Part shown: positions 56,897-64,000 of the stretch, in pieces
How positions within the stretch are numbered: the stretch's first letter is position 1
Layout of the letters: every line of letters begins with the position of its first letter
Source: Shewanella woodyi ATCC 51908
GTDB lineage: Bacteria; Pseudomonadota; Gammaproteobacteria; Enterobacterales; Shewanellaceae
Assembly: GCF_000019525.1 (NCBI RefSeq)
Contig: NC_010506.1
Span: 4,526,001-4,590,000, forward strand
Direction: 5' to 3'
Length of the DNA stretch: 64,000 nucleotides
Position numbers and translations under genes: made by a program
Notes under the pieces: model-generated
Database searches by the model: none
Seen by the model: only the letters and a program-made list of their open reading frames with translations
Told to the model about the DNA's origin: nothing

Positions 56897-59800
56897 TTAC
56901 TTACGACGAAGAAGCGCCAACGGTAGTAATAACAGAGTAAGTAGACCTGTAGAACCACCTGAACCTTTAGCTAAAGGCTCTTTTGGTGGTACAACCTCTG
57001 GTATATCCTTCACCTGAACGCTGACTGTAGAGACAACATCTCCAGTTCCATCATTTACGGTTACAGAAAACTCTAGAGTTTCATCACCACTGACGTCAGG
57101 AGCCGTAAAGCTCACCTGACTTGTATCGGCACCAGTTAATGTGGCAGAAGTTCCTGATGTCTGTGTCCATGCATATGTGTGGGTATCATTAGCATTTGGA
57201 TCGACTGTCACAGAAGTTAATGTTACAGCTTGACCTTCGTTTACACTTTCAGCACTGGCACTTGTAGTCACACTAGGTAAGCGGTTATCACATGCAAAGG
57301 TGTCACCAGCAACAACATCAGAAAATAAGCTTGTCTGTGTATTGGTGAAGGTAATGTCATCAATATACCAACCTGAAGCAAAACCAGACACTGGATCAGG
57401 TACTACTGCTGAATCTGTCGCAATACGGAAACGGAATTGAACCTGATTACCATTTAAACTCTCACCAAAATTAATGGTTTCAGCACCGTAATTGAACCCT
57501 GAGAATGTAGAGCGACCAGCAATAGCCGCTTCCGTGTTATCAAGGCCAGTGTCAGTATAACCATCACCTGCAAAAGTCGCCCCCATGTCGGTAACATCAA
57601 CCCAGTCACCACCATTCACACTAACCTCAACAACTGCTCCATCATAACCCGTTTCTAGATTATATAGATGCCAGAAGCTAACTGTAAACTCTCCATCGAA
57701 GCCAACAGATGTTGGGCGTGTTTCGTACCCGACATCTGATGTAAAGCTATTACCAGTTCCAGAGATCAACCCATCAGTGTCATCCCATTGATCTAGACCA
57801 AATGTTCCCTTGGCCATTTCACCGCCAACAATAACTGTTTCTGTGAAGTCATTCAGTCTAGAGAGCGTATTTAAATCCTCATACTGAGTGCTTCCAACTA
57901 ACTCACGAGTTTCAAAGTCCACATTAACTATTGTAGAAAGCATATATTCATCGGCTTCCATACCTTCAGCAAGTTCTGGCACAAATTTAAGTACTAATTC
58001 ATCACCAGTAGCAGCTTCATTAAGTGTAAATTCAATTGGGGAGCTAGTCGTTGAACCAAACAGAGCAACATCATCGAATGTAACCATACCGTCATTGGCA
58101 AAAGTAACATCATGATCGCTTTCCACAACAATTTCGCCAGTTAGGCCGGTTAACGCTTGATTACCACCATTTTGAATGGTGAAGCTAACAGTACCTGTTT
58201 CGCCTTTATCTAGAATGTTATCACTTGAGCAGTAACCAACTGTCATACCTTCATAATTAGTATCTAACTCATGCTCTGCCACCGTATAAGTCGCTAAATC
58301 AGTTTTATATGACTCAACAACATCTGCATGATCTGTTGAGAAGCGACTCGGTGATTTTGCACCTAGCCCCATACCACGACGTGCAAATGCGCCAAGAATA
58401 ACTTTATAATCATCTTCATCATTTGCGTACGCTGCCGCTAATAACGCATCTCGACCTTCAGTAAAAGTTGGAGCCATAGGCATCATCTTATAACCAGCAA
58501 CAAGATAATCTTTCATTAAGTCTTTAGCTTCATCAAACGTATGACGTTCATCATTAACTAAGCCAATAAACGCATCCCATAGCATAACTCCGTAAACCGA
58601 ACCAGAGGCATGTACTTGAGGGTTACTTTCAACATAAGCAAATGTCGACGGATTAATATCCATATTAGTAGAGTATGGGAATTGGCGAATACCATTAACA
58701 AAACTAGCAACATAGGTGGTATCACCATAGCTTCCAGCATAGTTTTCATTACCAGTAACTAAATTATCCGCCTCTTCAGAACCAAAGAGTAAAGCATGGA
58801 AGTCACCAAAGCCTTCACCCATTGAACGAGCCTGGTTACTACTAAGCCCTGAACCATTACCTACTAAACGGTTACTGATGTAGTGGCCCCACTCATGAGC
58901 AACAATGGCGTTATCCCATGAACTATCTTTAAATACTCTCGATAAATCATTTTTGAACATATCTACAGTGACAGTTTCATCCGCATCTAAGAGTGCATAA
59001 ATTGCAGCACCTTCATTTTGAGAAACCATCATGCTTGGGATAGTGATAGTGTCATCACTTCCCCCCATGGTTATTGTTGCATCACCATCCCTATTATTAG
59101 CAATAATCACTGCAATAGAGCCTGCATCTTGGGCATTCTTAACCTTTTGAGTAAAGTTACAAGCACCTCGGTCAATGATTGCAATCTTACCAGCAAGTTC
59201 AGCAGCATTTGTCGCAGCCTCACACCCATCGTTAACAGGGTCGGTAGCATCTACAAGTCGAACTAAATCACCAGAAACCTCAAATACATCAGGCCCGAAG
59301 CCTGCAAAACCTAAATCTTCTAACATACCAATTGATGCATGAGATGTCGCAGTTACGCCAAAATCAACACCATTTACCGCTTGAGTCGTTTCCCATAAAT
59401 ACATCTGCATACGTGGTGAGCCACCGTCGGCCGGTGTACTCATGTTCGCATTGTTAAAGCCTGAGTTATCTTGAACTTCAACATTAAGGGCATCGCCTTC
59501 TACACCACCACGATCATAGTTTAGTGTTTGCGCATTACCGGCAGCTTCATCGAAACCATGATCATAATAATCATCATGCAGATAGTTATTCATCAGGAAC
59601 AAGTTAACAATCGCAGCCTTACGATTATTTACAGAGTACTCAGCCTCACTATCATCATATTTGTAATCAAAAGTATTACTGCTGGTTGTTTCAGCTAGAT
59701 AATCACCATTAGTTAATCCCTGTGGTGCAATAGCGTCAACATATGCTGTCACATTATTACCCATAGTCGAAGTTGCATCATCAGCTAACCAAGGATCCAT

Positions 59801-60832
59801 GGTACTAATTGGCCCATGAGTTAACGCTACCATAGGTGCATCTAAGTAAGGGGCAGTTAAGTAAGCATCAACATCACTTCCTTCGGGGGCTGGCATAACA
59901 TTACCGTGAGGGCTATCCCATGGTTTACCATCTTCATCAGCATATATACGATAATTAAAATCAGCTGCGTGACTTGTTAGATTCTTCTTAAATAAAATTT
60001 CACCAGTTTTTGCAGAGATAACGTAGCTGAAATATTCCGATTCACGGCTATCACTGGCACCCGTTTCAATTTCAACATAATGCGCTGCAACCAGTTTATT
60101 TTTATGCTCGAAGAAAACTTTTTTAGCTCTAGGCTCACCGACCAGGATTTTATCCGTAGCCATATTTGTAACAGCAAACTTTTCATACTTACCGTTTAAA
60201 GGCTTGGCACTGAGTGTTACAGAGTTCTTATCTCCCCCCATAGCACCAAATGCTGCACTTATCGACTCAGATGCATCTCCAAATGCACCTTCGATATCTT
60301 TAATTGCTGAAGTAACAGTTGTAGCCGCTCTTTGGGAAGCAAAATAACCAGATGACGCAACCAGATTAAACTCCCTGTCCATCATGATATTAAACTCACG
60401 ATTAAAGACTTCTACACCAGATACTTCTTGCTTGTATTTCGCAATAATTGAGCCACGGCCTAAATCATGAGTATTAACCAAAACAGATTGAGCAACACCG
60501 CCTTTAGATGATGAGAATCCTGTTAATTTTCCTAGATAATAATCTGCAGCATGGGAAACTTTATTCTCTAACGAGACAGCCCCTAAGCTTGGAACAGACT
60601 GGCTTTTACCCGCCCATCTAAAAGTCGTTTTACCTAATTGAGCATCATATTGATTACTCATTCCACTCGCTGTAGCTACATTGATTTGTTGGTTTTGTTT
60701 TTTTATAACTTGAGCATTATCAAATGATTTATAATTTGGAGCTGCTTTTAAATCACCACTTGTCGCACTTAATGTGACGCCTGCTAGCGCAGTGCCAATA
60801 ACGGTGGCTATCACTGTTTTATTAAAGTTCAT
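56897..60832 (-). CDS. Secreted M36 (fungalysin-type) metalloprotease with PA, Ig-like and GlyGly-CTERM regions
   Basis: 1311-aa exported protease. It has a signal peptide (TVIATVIGTALAGVTLSA), a propeptide (about 30-330), and the catalytic domain with HEWGHY (HExxH at about residue 645) and the third ligand in GEGFGDFHALLFG. A PA domain (AIIDRGACNFTQKVKNAQDAG) is inserted in it. A C-terminal part has an exposed beta domain and a PKD-like repeat (NEGQAVTLTSVTVDPNAND). The tail SGGSTGLLTLLLLPLALLRR is a GlyGly-CTERM sorting signal, cleaved by rhombosortase. It likely degrades protein outside the cell. It is adjacent to an S8 protease with the same tail. Confidence 0.9.
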   Translation of the reverse strand: MNFNKTVIATVIGTALAGVTLSATSGDLKAAPNYKSFDNAQVIKKQNQQINVATASGMSNQYDAQLGKTTFRWAGKSQSVPSLGAVSLENKVSHAADYYLGKLTGFSSSKGGVAQSVLVNTHDLGRGSIIAKYKQEVSGVEVFNREFNIMMDREFNLVASSGYFASQRAATTVTSAIKDIEGAFGDASESISAAFGAMGGDKNSVTLSAKPLNGKYEKFAVTNMATDKILVGEPRAKKVFFEHKNKLVAAHYVEIETGASDSRESEYFSYVISAKTGEILFKKNLTSHAADFNYRIYADEDGKPWDSPHGNVMPAPEGSDVDAYLTAPYLDAPMVALTHGPISTMDPWLADDATSTMGNNVTAYVDAIAPQGLTNGDYLAETTSSNTFDYKYDDSEAEYSVNNRKAAIVNLFLMNNYLHDDYYDHGFDEAAGNAQTLNYDRGGVEGDALNVEVQDNSGFNNANMSTPADGGSPRMQMYLWETTQAVNGVDFGVTATSHASIGMLEDLGFAGFGPDVFEVSGDLVRLVDATDPVNDGCEAATNAAELAGKIAIIDRGACNFTQKVKNAQDAGSIAVIIANNRDGDATITMGGSDDTITIPSMMVSQNEGAAIYALLDADETVTVDMFKNDLSRVFKDSSWDNAIVAHEWGHYISNRLVGNGSGLSSNQARSMGEGFGDFHALLFGSEEADNLVTGNENYAGSYGDTTYVASFVNGIRQFPYSTNMDINPSTFAYVESNPQVHASGSVYGVMLWDAFIGLVNDERHTFDEAKDLMKDYLVAGYKMMPMAPTFTEGRDALLAAAYANDEDDYKVILGAFARRGMGLGAKSPSRFSTDHADVVESYKTDLATYTVAEHELDTNYEGMTVGYCSSDNILDKGETGTVSFTIQNGGNQALTGLTGEIVVESDHDVTFANDGMVTFDDVALFGSTTSSPIEFTLNEAATGDELVLKFVPELAEGMEADEYMLSTIVNVDFETRELVGSTQYEDLNTLSRLNDFTETVIVGGEMAKGTFGLDQWDDTDGLISGTGNSFTSDVGYETRPTSVGFDGEFTVSFWHLYNLETGYDGAVVEVSVNGGDWVDVTDMGATFAGDGYTDTGLDNTEAAIAGRSTFSGFNYGAETINFGESLNGNQVQFRFRIATDSAVVPDPVSGFASGWYIDDITFTNTQTSLFSDVVAGDTFACDNRLPSVTTSASAESVNEGQAVTLTSVTVDPNANDTHTYAWTQTSGTSATLTGADTSQVSFTAPDVSGDETLEFSVTVNDGTGDVVSTVSVQVKDIPEVVPPKEPLAKGSGGSTGLLTLLLLPLALLRRK

Positions 60833-61058
60833 GTTTAGTCCTTATGTCCTCTATTTATTATTTTCACCTCTATTTATCCAAGAGGCGTGAACAACTTGTA
60901 CCACAAAGTGAATGCAATGTTAAACAAGCAGAGCAAGTAACACAAAAAGACAACAAACCTTGGAGAGGTCCGAACTTTAGAAATGAAAAAATGTCAAGAA
61001 AAATATAAGGTGTTGGTTTAAAAAGGAGGGGATTAATACACGTATTCACTAGACACCA

Positions 61059-61079
61059 GAGACAAGAGACAAGAGACAA
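61059..61079 (+). repeat. heptamer tandem repeat GAGACAA, three units
   Basis: Three perfect copies of GAGACAA with a partial copy before (CACCA) lie in the gap between the two protease genes. The gap 60833-61269 otherwise holds no gene I would support. Confidence 0.7.
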
Positions 61080-61226
61080 GTAAGATCTAAATAAAAATTT
61101 GAAATTCATTACTTAGCATCTGGCACTTCAAGTTTACAATATCTTTAAGTAGTGATTAATTTAAAGAGACTAAAAATACAAAATTGGCACATTACAGCTA
61201 ACATAACGCAAAGAATATGAATGAAA

Positions 61227-61250
61227 AAGGCTAACATTCGTTAGCCTTTT
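61227..61250 (-). terminator. intrinsic terminator of the S8 protease gene
   Basis: AAAGGCTAAC pairs with GTTAGCCTTT around ATTC, and on the minus strand a T-tract follows. It is 20 bases past the protease stop. Confidence 0.85.
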
Positions 61251-61269
61251 ATTAGATTACTTCATATTA

Positions 61270-64000
61270 TCAACCATGAAACTTCCGTCTCATCCAAACA
61301 AGCGGAAGTAACAAGGTTGCAATCCACCCCATAGACCCGCCACCAAAATCAGGCGTTTCTCTTACAGTAACAGTCGTCATTGAGGTATCAGAATTTCCAT
61401 TACCATCAGAAACGGTTAACTCAAATGATAAAACTGTACTTTGACCATTCACCTCAGGAGCATTAAAAGTGACACTCTGGCTATTGGCTCCTAGATCAAC
61501 GTATGCACCACCAGTTTGTTTCCACTGATAGGTCAACTCATCATCATTCCCGTCATAAGATGCACTCCCGTCTAGCGTTATCATTGCGCTATCCGTAACA
61601 CTAGTAGGGGCGTCAATCATGGCAACAGGTGCAACTTCCATCACACCAAACTTAATGGTCTCTTCAACAAGATCCGAGCCAAGTTCATTGGTTAACTTCA
61701 GTGCGTATGCATCACCTGCTTTCGTTGGAATTAAGTCAAAACCAACAGAAAGGCTTTCGCCAGAGGCAGCTGCTTGAGTCACACTCCAAGTGATGGTATT
61801 TCCTTCATGAGAACCCTCATTAGAGATATTATCAACCTTATGACCTGCTGACATCTGAGCTGTAAATGTATACTCCCTATCTTCATCTGAGAAGTTAGGC
61901 TCAACATCAAAACTAACTCGGCTCGCCTCACCTGCAGTCATAGCATCAGACAAATTAGTGATATGAGTGACATCATTCTTACGAACTAGACTATAAGGAA
62001 CTTGCAACATAGCACTCTTATCGCCAGACTCAAGAATAAGAATACCTGAAGAACTCTTATCAGTATCCCAATCAAAAGTGAGGCTAAACTCTCCTTCATC
62101 TTCAGAGACTTTAACAGATACATCATCACTCAATGATGCTTCATCGGCCACGACAGAGGTTACTCGTACAGTTACAGCATCTGATCCACCAGGTGTTGAA
62201 GCTTTATAACCATCAACGACTATGTAGTATGTACCTGCTGGTAGATTAGTAAATGAAACTGACTCATCAGAATCAGGTCCACCACTGCTACCTATTTTAG
62301 CGAAAGAGCCATTAAGAATACGCAGATCTACATCTGGAGCTGTCTCAGAAGAGGTTGAAAATATGACATTAGGAACAACTTCATCAAACTCTACAACAAC
62401 ATAATCAAGGCTATCTTCTGGCACAGTAAGAGCAGCAGGTTCAATCAGATCCGTTGCTTTATCATAAACACCAGCAGTGATAGCCGATAGCTCACTTGCA
62501 ACAAAGCCCGTATAAGTCATGCTGCCTTCAGTTCGACCAGCAGTAATGGACACACTCGCTGGTAAATTATTACCATTGCTCATTACAGCTACAGGTAACT
62601 TAACTTCTGGCATGCCAGAAGCTGCAAGCTTAATGTTAGCAAAATTCCAACCTGCGCTTGCTGCGGACACATCAGCTGTGATTGTTAGCTCTTGTGTTTC
62701 GCCTACTTCTAACTCAAAACTAGCAGGAAAGACACTAAGTGCTAAGCCATCGGTGACACCCAGAGTACTAGCGCTCCATGTTCCAGCTTTAGTAGCCTTA
62801 ACAGTACGAGTCCAAGTACATTCACCCACACACTTAGCATTAGCCATAGTTGGTAAATTGATCTGTGAAGGTTGACCATTTAACCCTGGATCTGCTTTCA
62901 CATAATTGACATAGGTCTCATCCATGACTAAACCAGATTTAGCCGCAGCCTCTATATCTGCATAACCTGCCCCCATATCAAAGAAATCAGATGGAGTTTC
63001 GCCATCTTCTTTAAATGTAGTTTGGTTTGCTGTCATCATTAACGCAGATTGAACTTCAGCAGGAGTCCATTCTGGATGAATACCTGCTAGCAAAGTTAAC
63101 GCACCAGCAATATGTGGACTTGCCATTGAAGTTCCACTTAAGAAGCCATAATCATTCGGATCAGGAAACTGTTTGAAAGCATCTGACTGATCGTCAGCAT
63201 AAGCGGCAAAAATACTAACACCTGGAGCTGCAATTGATGGTGCAATCACATCTGGTACTGACTTATTTGGACCACGAGAAGTAAAATCTGCTGCGATACG
63301 AGCAAGCTCTTCCTCATGAATGACTTCTGTACCTGTTATACTAGCTTGATGTCCAGTACCACTTGCTAACCAAGTGCGTAGCATATCACCGTCATCAGCA
63401 TCAATATGAATGGCGGGTAATACATGAGCATCAGCAACAACGTTTGTAGCCTCATCTTCTCCATGTATGTTAGCCAAAACCAAGCCTGCAGCACCGCCCG
63501 CCTTCACATGACGGCCCTTATCAACACGAGCAATTTCACCACGATCACAGACAACTATAGTGTCGGCAGCAAATGTGTTTTCAGGAAATGGCTCCAAACA
63601 CTGGGCAGGATCGTTATCAGGATCATTTGCATTATCAAAGTTTCCAGCATAGACGATTGAGCCAGTAACAGCTCCAGTCATCGCCTTACCAGTCAGCTCT
63701 TTAGGCGCCTCTGTATCACCACCAGTAAAGCTACCAACGGTTTTGTCAGAAAAATCTCTATCATGGGTATAAGCAGCAACGGTGGTCAACCAAGGTGCAT
63801 CACCTGGCGAGCCTACAGTTTCTGGTCCTGGACCTGAGTTACCAGCAGAAGTGGCTACATGTATACCTGCTTTACGGGCAGATAAGAAAGCTAATGCATC
63901 AGCATCATTCCACGGGTTACTTGAACCACCACCAATAGAGTAGTTAAGTGCATCGACACCGTTTTCAATTGCATGCTCAACCGCAAGAACGGTTAATGAA
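61270..64000 (-). CDS. Secreted S8 subtilisin-family protease, 5' part outside the window
   Basis: The frame is open through base 64000, so the start and the catalytic Asp and His lie outside. Visible parts in order are the oxyanion-hole Asn in ATSAGNSGPG, a PA-type insert (CDRGEIARVDKGRHVKAGGA), the catalytic Ser in GTSMASPHIAGAL, Fn3-like beta modules, a PPC-like domain (NLPAGTYYIVVDGYKAS), an Ig/PKD-like module (ITLDGSASYDGNDDELTYQW), and a GlyGly-CTERM tail (FGGGSMGWIATLLLPLVWMR). An ATG at 63789 is internal and not the start. It is the second sorting-tail protease here and probably acts with the M36 enzyme in protein scavenging. Confidence 0.9.
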   Translation of the reverse strand, partial: SLTVLAVEHAIENGVDALNYSIGGGSSNPWNDADALAFLSARKAGIHVATSAGNSGPGPETVGSPGDAPWLTTVAAYTHDRDFSDKTVGSFTGGDTEAPKELTGKAMTGAVTGSIVYAGNFDNANDPDNDPAQCLEPFPENTFAADTIVVCDRGEIARVDKGRHVKAGGAAGLVLANIHGEDEATNVVADAHVLPAIHIDADDGDMLRTWLASGTGHQASITGTEVIHEEELARIAADFTSRGPNKSVPDVIAPSIAAPGVSIFAAYADDQSDAFKQFPDPNDYGFLSGTSMASPHIAGALTLLAGIHPEWTPAEVQSALMMTANQTTFKEDGETPSDFFDMGAGYADIEAAAKSGLVMDETYVNYVKADPGLNGQPSQINLPTMANAKCVGECTWTRTVKATKAGTWSASTLGVTDGLALSVFPASFELEVGETQELTITADVSAASAGWNFANIKLAASGMPEVKLPVAVMSNGNNLPASVSITAGRTEGSMTYTGFVASELSAITAGVYDKATDLIEPAALTVPEDSLDYVVVEFDEVVPNVIFSTSSETAPDVDLRILNGSFAKIGSSGGPDSDESVSFTNLPAGTYYIVVDGYKASTPGGSDAVTVRVTSVVADEASLSDDVSVKVSEDEGEFSLTFDWDTDKSSSGILILESGDKSAMLQVPYSLVRKNDVTHITNLSDAMTAGEASRVSFDVEPNFSDEDREYTFTAQMSAGHKVDNISNEGSHEGNTITWSVTQAAASGESLSVGFDLIPTKAGDAYALKLTNELGSDLVEETIKFGVMEVAPVAMIDAPTSVTDSAMITLDGSASYDGNDDELTYQWKQTGGAYVDLGANSQSVTFNAPEVNGQSTVLSFELTVSDGNGNSDTSMTTVTVRETPDFGGGSMGWIATLLLPLVWMRRKFHG

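Overview
The window comes from a gammaproteobacterium, most likely a marine or cold-water Shewanella. This rests on gene content and order (clpB-pgeF-rluD-bamD, arcA, pyrC, lysC), many small periplasmic and electron-transfer proteins including a mini multiheme cytochrome c, adjacent proteases with GlyGly-CTERM tails, and a moderate to low GC content. No database search was possible, so the genus is an inference from protein families.

Layout. 1-3900: an rRNA operon on the minus strand (5' part of 23S, a tRNA-less spacer, 16S, leader with boxA, and P1 and P2 promoters). 4-11 kb: housekeeping genes (pssA, clpB with a heat-shock promoter, pgeF, rluD, bamD, tRNA-Phe). 11-18 kb: signalling (a chemoreceptor followed by a diguanylate cyclase), an ornithine cyclodeaminase-family enzyme, and an ECF sigma/anti-sigma/DUF4097 operon with overlapping genes. 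18-25 kb: rsuA, the 3' remnant of a cobalamin-independent methionine synthase beside an intact metR and MetJ operators, an HDOD protein, a lipoprotein esterase, and btuB under a cobalamin riboswitch. 25-30 kb: a BlaI/M56-TonB regulatory pair with paired operators, a DUF805 protein, azurin and an exported amidohydrolase.

30-42 kb is the most distinctive region. A VpsR-like sigma-54 activator is divergent from a class II aldolase with a degenerate dehydrogenase tail, a small Gly-rich membrane protein, a close LsrK-like kinase and a cupin. Next come a NarL-type response regulator, a histidine kinase broken by one frameshift, a TRAP transporter (P, Q, M subunits) and a DcaP-like porin. Together they look like a complete uptake, phosphorylation and cleavage route for a small polyhydroxylated or dicarbonyl compound, possibly autoinducer-2-like, with none of the usual lsr transporter or LsrR/F/G genes.

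42-64 kb: an FMN reductase with a divergent LysR regulator, an alpha/beta hydrolase, a dicarboxylate symporter fused to a solute-binding domain, a triheme cytochrome of about 55 mature residues, a CLCA_X-type metallopeptidase-like protein, a DHFR-like reductase, pyrC, arcA, a DUF3293 gene with a CRP site, lysC under a lysine riboswitch, a desuccinylase-family peptidase downstream of a heptamer tandem repeat, a lipoprotein, and two large secreted proteases (M36, and S8 running off the window) with GlyGly-CTERM sorting tails. No CRISPR array, prophage or intact insertion sequence was seen.
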